This document shows, one piece after another, positions 8,080-17,200 of a DNA stretch of 61,151 bases. The stretch is from Gemmatimonas sp. (GTDB lineage Bacteria > Gemmatimonadota > Gemmatimonadetes > Gemmatimonadales > Gemmatimonadaceae), in assembly GCF_027531815.1 (NCBI RefSeq), contig NZ_JAPZSK010000012.1, positions 1 to 61,151 on the forward strand. Direction: 5' to 3'. Below the pieces are notes generated by a model. It had not been told where the DNA came from. It worked only from the letters and a program-made list of their open reading frames with translations, and did not search any database. Each line of letters opens with the position of its first letter. Positions within the stretch are counted from its first letter, which is position 1. The position numbers and the translations under genes were made by a program.

Positions 8080-10323
8080 TTACGGCACGTTGGCCGTGAA
8101 GGGGATGGGGCTGCCAAGAATGCTGCCCGACACCGTAGCAGTGACGGTACGCGCACCGCTGCCGCTGGGCATGACCCATGCGCCGGACGAGGCCAGGCCG
8201 CTGGCGTCGGTGACCGCGGTGACCGTGGTGCCCCCGCTGATCGTGCCGCTTCCGCTCCCGACCACGAACGTAACGGTGACGCCGAGTACCGGGTTGTTGA
8301 ACTGGTCGCTCACCCGCACCGTGGGAATGGACGTGACCGCCGTGTTCGCCGTAGCACTCTGCGTAACCGCCGACAGCGCGGCGGCCTGCGAGGCCGCCAG
8401 CGCCGTGCCGGTGACGCGCCACGTCACGTCGGGCGTGAGCGTGAGGCCGTTCACCAGGACACGCAGCCGGTAGTCACCGGCCTGCGTGCCAATCCGCCAC
8501 GAGGTGAGCTGCGCGAGTCCATCTGCGCCGGTGGTGCGCGTAGCCCCTACGAGCGTGTTGATGCCATCGAGCGACTCGAAGGTTACGGCGGCCCCGCTGA
8601 CCGGGTTGCCGTTCGCGTCCACGACCCGGGCAGTAGGGATGGGCGAGATGAAGCTGTTGACCGGGAAGTTGGGGGCAACGGAGTCGCCCACCACCACCAC
8701 ATTGGCCGCCACACCCGCCGTGGCCGTGGCCGTGAAGGTCACGCTGGGCACGTTGTTGATGCTGGCGGTGAGCGTCTGCACGCCAGCCGTGTTGCCCAGG
8801 CGCCAGCTGCCGAGCGTGGCCTGACCGGCCGCGTTGCTGACCGCCGACGCCCCGGTGAGCACGCCCGTGCTGGCCGTGAAGGTGACCGTGACCCCAGACA
8901 CCGGGTTGCCGCGGTTGTCCCGCACCACCACCGACGGCGCGACGGGGAGCAGGGAACCGGCGACGCCCGTCTGGTTATTGCCCGCCGAGATGCTCAGCGA
9001 GGCCGGGGCGCCCGGGGTGGCCTGCGCCGTGAAGAGCACCGGCTGCACGGTAATGCCCGAGGCGGTCGCGCGCAGGGTGTTGGTACCGGGGGTCTCACCC
9101 AGCGTCCACGCGCCAACCGTGGCCGTGCCGTTGGCGTCGGTGGTCTGCCGGCGGGCGACCGCCGAACCACCGCCGTCGATGACGTCGAACACCACTTCAA
9201 TGCCCGACACCGGGTTGCCCAGCGCGTCGGTGATGCGAACGGCCGGGTCGATGGGGAGGGTACGACCCACCGTGGCCGATTGGTTGTTGCCGGCGAGCGC
9301 CACCATGCTGGTGGCCGCCCCCGGGCGCGCCACCGCCGAGAACACCACCGGCGGGAGCGAGCCCACCGCGGCGGACAGCGTGTAGGTGGCGGCCGTGCTG
9401 CCCAGCTGCCAGCCATCGGGCGACGCGACACCCTGCAGGTTGGTGGTGCGGGTACCGCCCACCACCGTGGAGCCGGTGGAGGCGGTGAAGGTCACGTTGG
9501 CCCCCGCCACCGGGTTGCCGTTGGCATCGACCACGCGGATGCTGGGCACCGGCGTGACCAGGGCGCCCACCGTGCCGGTGATGCTGGTGCTGGTCTGCGC
9601 GCTGATGCCCGCCGCCGTACCGGCCGTGCCGTTGGCGGTAAAGGTGACGGGGTTGGACGTCACGCCGTTGGCGACCACGAGCGCGGTGAGAGTGTTGGTG
9701 CCCACGTTGGCGCCCAGGGTCCACGACCCCACCGTGGCCACGCCGCTGGCGTTGGTGGTGGCCCCGGCGCCGGTAACCGAGCCGCCGCCGCTGGAGACGG
9801 AGAAGAACACCGACGTGGCGTTGACCGGGTTGTTGAACCGGTCGCGCACGATGACCGACGGCGGCGTGGGCACCACCGACCCGGCGGTGGCACTCTGGTT
9901 GTTCCCCGCCTGCACGGCCACGTTGGCCGGTGCGCCCGCCGCCGCGGCGGCGATGAAGTTGATCTGCGTGGTGACACCGGTCACGGTGGCCGAGACACGC
10001 TGCTGGCCGGCGGTGCCGCCCAGGCGCCAGCGAGTGCTGGCAACACCGGTGTTGTCGGTGGTGTCCACGGCCGGCGTGACCGACCCGCCGCCTTCGGCGA
10101 CGGCAAAGGTGACCACGATGCCGCCCAGCGCGGCGCCCCGGTCGTCGGTGACCTTGACCACGAGGGGGTCGCTCACGAGATCACCGACCGTGCCGGTGAT
10201 GTTCGTGGCACTGGTGGCTGCGAGCGTGGACGGCGGGCGGGGGCCGTCGTCGCCGTTGCAGGCAGCCAGCAACGCGGCCGTGGCGGCCAGCGCGGCCCAG
10301 GAGAACGAAGCGCGTCTCTGCAT
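8080..10323 (-). CDS. Invasin/intimin-like Big_1 repeat lipoprotein
   Basis: A 747-residue surface lipoprotein. It opens MQRRASFSWAALAATAALLA followed by an AC lipobox, which places the start at 10323. Seven tandem Ig-like Big_1 units of about 95 residues fill the rest. Each carries the family core: a 'V.D..GNPV.G..VTF' strand, then a 'TT...G.A....W.LG' turn and a '..TL.A.V' closing strand. Big_1 domains form rigid rods in intimins and invasins, but here there is no beta-barrel or passenger, so the rod is lipid-anchored. The repeats are similar enough to recombine. It is convergent with the small lipoprotein gene. Ligand unknown. Confidence 0.85.
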   Translation of the reverse strand: MQRRASFSWAALAATAALLAACNGDDGPRPPSTLAATSATNITGTVGDLVSDPLVVKVTDDRGAALGGIVVTFAVAEGGGSVTPAVDTTDNTGVASTRWRLGGTAGQQRVSATVTGVTTQINFIAAAAAGAPANVAVQAGNNQSATAGSVVPTPPSVIVRDRFNNPVNATSVFFSVSSGGGSVTGAGATTNASGVATVGSWTLGANVGTNTLTALVVANGVTSNPVTFTANGTAGTAAGISAQTSTSITGTVGALVTPVPSIRVVDANGNPVAGANVTFTASTGSTVVGGTRTTNLQGVASPDGWQLGSTAATYTLSAAVGSLPPVVFSAVARPGAATSMVALAGNNQSATVGRTLPIDPAVRITDALGNPVSGIEVVFDVIDGGGSAVARRQTTDANGTATVGAWTLGETPGTNTLRATASGITVQPVLFTAQATPGAPASLSISAGNNQTGVAGSLLPVAPSVVVRDNRGNPVSGVTVTFTASTGVLTGASAVSNAAGQATLGSWRLGNTAGVQTLTASINNVPSVTFTATATAGVAANVVVVGDSVAPNFPVNSFISPIPTARVVDANGNPVSGAAVTFESLDGINTLVGATRTTGADGLAQLTSWRIGTQAGDYRLRVLVNGLTLTPDVTWRVTGTALAASQAAALSAVTQSATANTAVTSIPTVRVSDQFNNPVLGVTVTFVVGSGSGTISGGTTVTAVTDASGLASSGAWVMPSGSGARTVTATVSGSILGSPIPFTANVP

Positions 10324-10480
10324 GGGAGGCAATGAGGTGTGAGGGGGAGGCCGGCGCACGGGCGTGATACCGACAGTGGGCATTCATACGGGAGCGATTA
10401 CCCCGCATGTGGGCAACGCGTGACAGTAATGCCCAATGCCTCGACTGGAAAGACTCGCCGGACCCGCAGGTCGTGCAGCG

Positions 10481-11206
10481 TTACCCGTCGAGCACGGACT
10501 GATATGCGGAGGGAAACGGCACGGCCTCGAGGCCGAAGACGCGCGCGGTACTGTGCGCCACATCACGTTCCACGGCGGCGAGCGACGGGGTACGCACGCC
10601 GGCGGCGACGCACTCGCGCGCCACGGTACTCATGACCACGCCATCGATGCCGCAGGGCACGGTGTGGCCAAAGGTGGCGAGGTCGTTCTCCACGTTGAGC
10701 GCCACGCCGTGCCACGTGACCCAGTCGCGGGCGTGCACCCCAATGCTGGCGAGCTTCACGCGGCTGCCGTCGGCGCGGGTATGCCACACGCCGGTCAGCC
10801 CCTCCACACGGTGGCAGGACAGGCCGTGCGGCGCGAGGGCGCCAATGATCACCTCCTCCACCTGTCGCAGGTACCAGTGCAGGTCCTTGCGGTGGCGCTT
10901 GAGGTCGATGATGGGGTAGGCCACGAGCTGTCCGGGCTCGTGGATGGTGACATCCCCCCCGCGCTCGACCTCACGCACCTGGATGCCGTGGCTTTCCAGG
11001 TACGCCGCCGGCGCCAGGAGATGGCCGGGCTTGGTGCTCCGCCCCAGGGTGACCACCGGCGGGTGCTGCACGAGCAGCAGCAGGTCCTCCGGCAGCGCGC
11101 CACTGATGCGCGCCGCCGCCGCGCGCTTCTGCAGCGCCCATGCGGTGTCGTACGGGGTGAGGCCGAGGGGGAGGGTGTAGAGGAGCACGGGAGATAGGGG
11201 AAGCAC
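10481..11206 (-). CDS. lipB: Octanoyl-[acyl-carrier-protein]:protein N-octanoyltransferase LipB
   Basis: Transfers the octanoyl group from acyl-ACP to lipoyl-domain lysines, the first step of lipoate assembly before LipA adds sulphur. In the 241-residue product the substrate loop reads RGGDVTIHEPGQ (residues 82-93), the catalytic lysine is K151 in VKLASIG and the acyl-thioester cysteine is C185 in VPCGI. The loop differs from the usual RGG-x-TYHGPGQ (Ile for Tyr, Glu for Gly). The listed start is GTG at 11206; an in-frame GTG at 11188 would also keep the whole domain. It follows lpd and mazEF on the same strand, and its partners lipA, pdhC and gcvH are all in this window. Confidence 0.93.
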   Translation of the reverse strand: MLPLSPVLLYTLPLGLTPYDTAWALQKRAAAARISGALPEDLLLLVQHPPVVTLGRSTKPGHLLAPAAYLESHGIQVREVERGGDVTIHEPGQLVAYPIIDLKRHRKDLHWYLRQVEEVIIGALAPHGLSCHRVEGLTGVWHTRADGSRVKLASIGVHARDWVTWHGVALNVENDLATFGHTVPCGIDGVVMSTVARECVAAGVRTPSLAAVERDVAHSTARVFGLEAVPFPSAYQSVLDG

Positions 11207-11232
11207 CGAAGAACTGACGACCAGAAACTACC

Positions 11233-11345
11233 ACTACAAACTACGAACTCCCCGCCGTTCGCGAGATCTCCTCTTGAGCGGAGATTGCGTGATTGGCGGG
11301 GAGTTTGTAGTGCGTAGTGAGAGTCTTCAGTTGTCGGTTAACTGC
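11233..11345. repeat. Hairpin repeat, copy A, flanking mazEF
   Basis: Imperfect 24 bp arms (11233-11256 and 11295-11318; core ACTCCCCGCC / GGCGGGGAGT) enclose a smaller stem. They are followed by GTCTTCAGTTGTCGGTTAACTGCC running up to the mazF stop. The same arrangement recurs as copy B at 12098-12210, in the same orientation and also touching a stop codon. It may act as a terminator; it behaves like a REP-type element. Confidence 0.75.
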
Positions 11346-11684
11346 CTACGCGGCGAACATCTCCTGCAATACCGCCAGCATTTTCTGCTGGGTTGCCGAC
11401 GTGAGCGCACCCAGTTTGCGCGACAAGCGAACCCGATCGATCGTGCGGAGTTGATCGAGGACCACGTGACCATCCTTCCCGCCGAACCGGCACGCGACGC
11501 GGAACGGATACGGATGGGCGCCTGTCGTGAGGGGTGCCACGATGTACGTGGCCAAATGCGCATTCAGCTCATTCGGCGAAACGATGACACAGGGACGCGA
11601 CTTGCGGATCTCACGCCCGACGGTGGGGTCGAGATTCACGAGATACACCTCGCCGCGGCATGGTGTGGGGGCTACCACATCCAC
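11346..11684 (-). CDS. mazF: MazF/PemK-family endoribonuclease toxin
   Basis: A 112-residue toxin of the MazF/CcdB fold, expected to cleave mRNA at short sequences when released from its antitoxin. Family features are visible: RGEVYLVNLDPTVG-x-E near the N-terminus (residues 10-25), RPCVIVSPN (30-38), the APLTT strand (about 50-54) and the C-terminal VVLDQLRTIDRVRL segment with LG. It overlaps the upstream antitoxin gene by 13 bp, the usual coupling for this module. The pair sits between lpd and lipB, enclosed by hairpin repeats A and B, which suggests insertion. Confidence 0.92.
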   Translation of the reverse strand: MDVVAPTPCRGEVYLVNLDPTVGREIRKSRPCVIVSPNELNAHLATYIVAPLTTGAHPYPFRVACRFGGKDGHVVLDQLRTIDRVRLSRKLGALTSATQQKMLAVLQEMFAA

Positions 11685-11917
11685 TCCGTGTCGTCGAAGT
11701 CCACCGCGGAGACGCCGTCCAACACCGCCTCCTGGGGACCACGTGCGGCTGCTTCAGCCCATCCTGCTCTTGGGGGGGTCGCCGACCTGATGGTGATGGT
11801 CCCCGGTTCGGCCACGATCTCCACATCATCCGCCAGCGCCGCGTGCTCCAGCATCGCTTTGCTCAGGCGGACTCCACGGGAATTGCCGATTTGGACGAGG
11901 CGGGATTTCATGCGCAT
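11672..11917 (-). CDS. mazE: MazE-like AbrB/SpoVT-fold antitoxin
   Basis: An 81-residue antitoxin and autorepressor. Residues 1-45 form a swapped-hairpin AbrB domain (KSRLVQIGNSRGVRLSK, then EIVAEPGTITIRS). The C-terminus is acidic and aromatic (AVDFDDTEWMW), typical of the toxin-binding tail. The start is ATG 11917 or the in-frame ATG 11911; both leave the DNA-binding domain intact. It precedes and overlaps mazF. A tandem palindrome upstream (11938-11958) is the obvious operator. Confidence 0.9.
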   Translation of the reverse strand: MRMKSRLVQIGNSRGVRLSKAMLEHAALADDVEIVAEPGTITIRSATPPRAGWAEAAARGPQEAVLDGVSAVDFDDTEWMW

Positions 11918-11937
11918 GGGGATTCACGCGAATCGGG

Positions 11938-11964
11938 TGTAATTACACTGTAACTACAATACTA
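11938..11964 (-). promoter_or_regulatory. mazEF promoter and tandem-palindrome operator
   Basis: TGTAATTACA (11938-11947), a perfect palindrome, is followed after one base by TGTAACTACA (11949-11958), giving an 11 bp periodicity suited to two dimers on one DNA face. On the minus strand a -10-like TAGTAT (11964-11959) would start transcription inside the palindromes, so binding there would block transcription. Autorepression by MazE-MazF is established for the family; this site assignment is inference. Confidence 0.55.
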
Positions 11965-12097
11965 TCCCGAAAGGGCCGGATTCGCCATCGCGTACACAAT
12001 GCCGCAGCGATCCCGGCGATGACGCATCGAAAAACTGCGCGTGCTATCAATCGAACGCGGGTCCGCGCAGGTAAACTGATCACCGACAACTTTTACC
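11965..12097. other. Spacer upstream of the mazEF promoter
   Basis: About 130 bp without a credible gene. I see no motif beyond the flanking operator and repeat copy B. Confidence 0.5.
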
Positions 12098-12210
12098 AAG
12101 AACGACAAACTCCCCGCGGGCCGCGAGATCGTCCGAACGGAGAGATCTCGTGAACGGCGAGGAGTTTGCAGTTCGTAGTTTCAAGTCTTCAGTTGTCAGT
12201 CAACTGCCTG
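12098..12210. repeat. Hairpin repeat, copy B, flanking mazEF
   Basis: A direct-orientation relative of copy A. The outer arms (12098-12117 and 12157-12180, core ACAAACTCCCCGC / GCGAGGAGTTTGCAGT) enclose an inner CGAGATC/GATCTCG stem. They are followed by AAGTCTTCAGTTGTCAGTC and AACTGCC, immediately before the lpd stop codon. It may serve as the lpd terminator. Confidence 0.75.
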
Positions 12211-13614
12211 TTACGCGTGCAGCATCTTCCCCATGGAATCGAGGACGGCCTCACCAATGGCCTCCGACAGCGTGGGGTGCGCGTGCACGGCGAGATCGAT
12301 TTCCTCCACCGTGAACTCGTTCTCGCGCGCCACCACCAGTTCGTGAATCATTTCGGTGGCGTGGGCGCCCACGATGTGTGCGCCGAGGATTTCGCCGTAC
12401 TTGGCATCGCGAATGATCTTCACGAAGCCGTCGGTCTCGCCGCTGGTGCGCGCGCGGCCGTTCGCGCTGAAGGGGAACTTGCCCACCGTGTACTCGCGCT
12501 TCTGCTCCTTGCACGCCGCTTCGGTGAGGCCGATGCTGGCTACTTCCGGGTGGCAGTAGGTGCAGCTGGGGATGTTCTGGTAGTTCACCAGGTGCGGGTG
12601 CTGCCCACCCAGCAGGTCGGCCAGCACATGCCCCTCGCGCGAGCCCTTGTGGGCGAGCATCTGGTTGCCGGCCACGTCGCCAATGGCATAGTACCCGGGC
12701 ACGCTGGTCTCGAACTTCTCGTTGATCTTCACGAAGCCGCGCTCGCTCTTGGCAATGCCCACCGCTTCGAGGCCGATCTTCTCCACGTTGGGCGCCCGGC
12801 CGGCGGCCACGAGCACCTTCTCCACCTCGAGCGTCTGCGTCTGCCCACCGGCGTCCACGGTAAGCGTGGCGCCGCTCTTGGTGACCTTCACGTTGGAGAT
12901 CTTCGCGCCGGTGAGCACGTCGATCTTGCGCTTCTTGAAGGCCTTGGCGAGTTCGGCGCTGCAGTCGGCGTCTTCGATGGGGAGGATGTTGGCCGCCACC
13001 TCGATGAGCGACACCTTGGTGCCGAAGCTGGCAAACACGTCGGCAAACTCGCACCCCACGGCGCCGGCGCCCACCACGGCCATGGTGGCCGGGGCCTTTT
13101 CTGCCACCAGTACGTCGTCGCTCGACAGCACGACGTGCTTGTCCAGTTCGAGACCGATCTGCGGCAGCCCCTTCACGCGCGAACCGGTGGCAATGACCAC
13201 CGCCTTCTTCGCCTCGTGCGTTTCCTTCTTGCCGTCGGCCAGAGTGACCGTGACCTTCTTGCCCTTCTCGATCACGCCCTCGCCACGGATGTGCTGCACC
13301 TTGTTCTTCTTGAGCAGGAACTCCACGCCCTTGGAGTTCTGCGCACTCACGGAGCGCGAGCGCTTCATGGCGGGGCCGAAGTCCAGCGTCACCCCGTCGA
13401 GGGTGATGCCGTGCTCGGCGGCCTTGCCGAGCTTCTGCGCGAGGCCGGCGCTTTCGAGCAGCGCCTTGGCGGGGATGCACCCCCAGAGCACACAGGTGCC
13501 GCCCAGCGCTTCGCGCTCGATGACGGCGACCTGCAGCCCCAGCTGGGCGCAGCGAATGGCACACACGTAGCCGGCGGGGCCGCCGCCGAGGACGATGACG
13601 TCGAACGAAGCCAT
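12211..13614 (-). CDS. lpdA: Dihydrolipoyl dehydrogenase (E3)
   Basis: FAD-dependent flavoprotein that reoxidises dihydrolipoyl groups of 2-oxoacid dehydrogenases and the glycine cleavage H protein, producing NADH. The 467-residue protein has the N-terminal FAD motif GGGPAGYVCA, the redox disulphide C41/C46 in GGTCVLWGCIPAK, a second NAD-binding GAGAVGCEFA motif and the C-terminal HAHPTLSE with His446 and Glu451 as the catalytic dyad. The disulphide context 'VLWGCIPAK' differs slightly from the common 'LNVGCIPSK'. It lies on the same strand as the pdh operon but 4.7 kb away, separated by a lipoprotein gene. It probably serves both PDH and the glycine cleavage system. Confidence 0.96.
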   Translation of the reverse strand: MASFDVIVLGGGPAGYVCAIRCAQLGLQVAVIEREALGGTCVLWGCIPAKALLESAGLAQKLGKAAEHGITLDGVTLDFGPAMKRSRSVSAQNSKGVEFLLKKNKVQHIRGEGVIEKGKKVTVTLADGKKETHEAKKAVVIATGSRVKGLPQIGLELDKHVVLSSDDVLVAEKAPATMAVVGAGAVGCEFADVFASFGTKVSLIEVAANILPIEDADCSAELAKAFKKRKIDVLTGAKISNVKVTKSGATLTVDAGGQTQTLEVEKVLVAAGRAPNVEKIGLEAVGIAKSERGFVKINEKFETSVPGYYAIGDVAGNQMLAHKGSREGHVLADLLGGQHPHLVNYQNIPSCTYCHPEVASIGLTEAACKEQKREYTVGKFPFSANGRARTSGETDGFVKIIRDAKYGEILGAHIVGAHATEMIHELVVARENEFTVEEIDLAVHAHPTLSEAIGEAVLDSMGKMLHA

Positions 13615-13665
13615 GGGGAGTTCGGCTGGAATTTCAGTGAAGGCGCCGGAGTGGGCGCAGCGTCC

Positions 13666-13671
13666 AATCTA
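13666..13671 (-). promoter_or_regulatory. -10-like TAGATT upstream of lpd
   Basis: TAGATT on the minus strand would start transcription about 45 nt before the lpd ATG. It lies right at the edge of the first 180-bp-type repeat. No strong -35 is seen. Confidence 0.3.
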
Positions 13672-14275
13672 GCGGGACGCGCGGGTGCAGGGAGATCGGC
13701 GCGGTCCGGGTCGGGGTCGCCGTGTGGGTCGGGGTCGCCGTCTGGGGCGTGGTCCGGGTTCACCGTGCCATCACGGAGCTCACCGAGATGGTGGGAGGCC
13801 ATGGAGAACGGCGACGGCATGCAATGAGGCAGTGCTCGGTGCCCTCGACCCCCTCGGTGATCTCCGTGCGTTCGCGTTTCCCCTCCAGCGGGACGCGCGC
13901 GTGCAGGGAGATCGGCGGGGTCCGGGTCGGGGTCCGGGTTCACCTTGCCATCACGGAGCTCACCGAGGTGGTGGGAGGCCATGGAGAACTGCGCAGGCAC
14001 AAAAAGAAGCAGTGCTCGGTGCCCTCGACCCCCTCGGTGCTCTCCGTGCGTCCGCGTTTTCCCTCCAGCGGGACGCGCGCGTGCAGGGAGATCGGCGGGG
14101 TCCGGGTCGGGGTCCGGGTTCACCGTGCCATCACGGAGCTCACCGAGGTGGTGGGAGGCCATGGAGAACGGCGACGGCATGCAATGAGGCAGTGCTCGGT
14201 GCCCTCGACCCCCTCGGTGATCTCCGTGCGTCCGCGTTTTCCCCCGACCCCGACCCCGACCCCGACCCTACCCGG
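13672..14275. repeat. Three direct intergenic repeats (216, 180, ~176 bp) plus CCCCGA tail
   Basis: Copies start at 13672, 13888 and 14068. Copies 2 and 3 have an exact 180 bp period; copy 1 carries a 36 bp expansion of GGTCGGGGTCGCCGT units. Each copy holds GGGACGCGCG.GTGCAGGGAG, a GGTCCGGGTC run, then CACGGAGCTCACCGAG and its near-perfect inverse CTCGGTGATCTCCGTG about 80 bp later, so each can fold into a long stem-loop. CCCCGA microsatellite follows at 14243-14275. Frames that cross the array translate into repeated Arg/Pro-rich protein and are not credible genes. Confidence 0.88.
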
Positions 14276-14290
14276 GGTGCAACGTGCGCG

Positions 14291-17200
14291 TTACCGCCGC
14301 ACGACGCTCCGCACACCGTCGGAGAACACCACCTCCGTCGCCCGTCCGCCGGTGGCCACCTCGGCCCCAGGGCGCCGCACGAAGCCCATCAGTTCGCCCG
14401 TGGCCGCGTCACGAACCATGGCCATGCGATAGCTCGCGTTGTCCCAGCGCACGCGTACCCGCCGCGCGGTGCGATCGAGCGTCGCCCCCGGATCGCCTCC
14501 ACTGACAGCCGCCGCCGCTCGCGGCACCCCTGCCCGCTGCAGCGCCGCTCGCAGCGGGACCCGCGTGTCGCGCACCCGCACCGCCGCCAGCCGCTCCTCC
14601 AGCGTTGCCGACCAGGGCAGCACCACCGCGAAGTGCCGCTGTTCGTGGCCGGGCTCCACGTGGTCCACCACCGAGCTCTCGAGCGGCAGGCTGCCCAACA
14701 CGGCGCCCCCGTCGTCGAGCAGTTCCACCTGGTGCGAGGCATTGCGTGCGGCGGGGGTGATGGGCGCCTGCACACGGAACGCCGGTTCCAGCTCGATGCG
14801 CCCGTCGATCACCCGTCCCCACACCAGCAGCCCCTCCCCCTTCACCGCCGCTTGCGCCGGCGCCCCGAACCCGGCGGTGCTGCGGTAGTTCATCACCGCG
14901 GTCCAGTTGTAATCGCTGATCCAGTTGTTGTTGCAGTAGCTCATGATGTCGGTGGCCGTGTTGGGCACGATGGCATTCGTGCTGGGGTTCCACCCGAAGC
15001 CGCCAATGACGCCGCCCGCGTACGGGTAGTTCAGGTCCCCGGTCGTGCCGCACGGCGCGTGACTGCGGGAGAAGTTGTGCCCCCACTCGTGGGCGGCCAC
15101 GTTGTCGCCGCTGGGCAAGTAATCCCAGCCAATGGCGGCGCGCCCCGGCACGTAGCCGTACCCGGCAATCCCACTGCTGTAGCGGACGCGTACGACGCCA
15201 TAGTAGTGCGCGGTGCCGGGCGCCCCATCGGTGGTGCGCAGCGCGTTCATCTCGCTCAGCACCGTGAGCCAGCGTCCATTGGCGTCGTTGCTCTGCAGCG
15301 TGTCGGCGCTGCTCGTGAACGGCGCGCGCACATCACTCACCACCTCCTGCACCGGGAAGAGGCGACGCGTCGTGACGAGGAAGCTCTCGCGGTTGGCCGC
15401 GGTAACCCGGCCCGTGTCGTTGCCGGTGACCACCGGCACGAAGCGCACGATGAAGGGGGGCACTGGAGTCACGGTGATCAACTGCGGCGCGCCGTTGGCG
15501 GGCCACACATTGTCACTGCGGTTTACGTCGGGCACCGTCTGCGCCGGATCGAGTTCGACCAGGACCCGCATACCGGGGCGCACGCTGGTCGCCGGCACCG
15601 GCAGGTTCCACGTGGACGTGAGCACCCCCTCGGCGATGGCGGTGCGCACGGCCGATTCGGGGGCCGCGAGCGTCGTGGTGCTCACCAGCGTGGCACCGTC
15701 GTAGAGGCGGACGCGCACATCGGGGCGCGCACTGTTGGCGGCCGTGGCGGTGACGAAGACCCGCAGCAGCGCATTGCGGTTGGCCACCAGCGCGACCGAG
15801 TTGTCGAGCTTCTGGATGGCCTGCGTGAGGTACACCGCGCTGATGGTGAAATTGGTGCCGGCGCCGCCCGCGCTGTAGGCAAACGACGCGGTGGCCGTGC
15901 CGCCGGTGGCCACGCTCACCGTGCTGCTGGCGGGCGTGGGCGTGAAGGTGGTGCCGCCACTGCTCACCGTGGCCGCACTCACCGTCCAGCTTCCCGGGGC
16001 GAGGCCGCTCACGGTGCCCGCGCCATTCTGCGTGCGCGTGCCCCCTGGTCCGGAGAGGGTGAACGCGGGCGTGCTGCCGGCGGGGAGGCCGCTGGCCGCA
16101 ATCGCGATGCTGCCGCCCGGCAGCGTGTACGACACCGTGGCACCGGCCGCCACGGCGGAGGCGGTCACGGTGACGCTCTGCGTGGCCGGCATGGGCGTGT
16201 AGCTTGCGGCGCCCCAGCTCACCGGTGCCGCCGTGACCGTGTACACGCCGGGGGGGAGCAGACCCAGCGTGGTCGTTGCCGTGAGGGCGCGGGTGAAACC
16301 GTTGGGCCCGCTCACGGTCACGTTGGCATTGGTACCGGTTGGCAGCCCCAGCACGGCCACGGCGAGGGAGCCGGTGATGCGCGTGTAGGTCACGCCAAGG
16401 ACCAGCGTGTCGCCGGCCATCACGGTGGTGTCGCGCGAGACAGGCGTTGGCGTGAAAATGGCACTTCCAGTGGTCACAATCGAAGCAGTTTGGCGCCAGC
16501 GTCCAGGCATTGCTGGGAGAATACGCCTGGTGCTGGTTGCCGAGTAGGCTTCGCCCGACGGATCGATCAGCTGGATGGCGGCGGCCGTGCCCGTGGGCAG
16601 GCCGCTCACCGGCACGTCCACCACGGTCGGTACGAGCACCCAGTTCATCGTGGCGGTCGCCGGGGTGGCCCCTGCCACCACATCTACGCTGGCGCTGCCC
16701 AGCGGCACGCCGAAGGCCCCGGTCGCGCTGCGCACGGCCCGGGGGGTGAGGGTGTAGCGACCGGGCTCGAGTCCGCGCACCGTGTCGGAGGCGGTGAGGG
16801 TACGGGCAAAGCTTCCCGGCCCGGTCACCCGCACATCGCCGGCAAGGCCCGCCGGCAACCCCACGAAGGTGACCGCGAGGGAGCCCGAGGCCAGCATGTA
16901 CGACACCGTCGCGGTGGACGTGCCACCGGTGGTAATGGCCAGCGGCTGCGTGGCCGGTGTGGGGGCCCAGCGATCACCACCGGCCAGGATGGAGGTCGCC
17001 GTGACGGTGTAGCTGCCGGCGGGCAAGGAATCCACGGTGGCATGGCCGGCGACGCTGCGGTCCACGCCGTTGCCGACCAGACGAATGGCGGCCGCCGCGC
17101 CCGCGGGCACTCCCGTCACCTGGAGCGTCAGGCGCCCCACCTGGGCGGCGTACGGTACCGGGGCCGGCGCGGCCGTGAGTGACGCCACCACGTCCACCGC

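Noticed and set aside
8050-10335. 761-codon plus-strand frame opposite the Big_1 lipoprotein
   Set aside because: His/Arg-rich translation of Ig-like repeats read backwards; it has no start signal.
13672-14243. CRISPR or phage attachment site in the 180 bp repeats
   Set aside because: The repeats are too long and have no spacer pattern, integrase or tRNA nearby.
13685-17182. 1165-codon plus-strand frame across the 180 bp repeats and the metzincin gene
   Set aside because: It combines repeat translation with the antisense of the metzincin lipoprotein.
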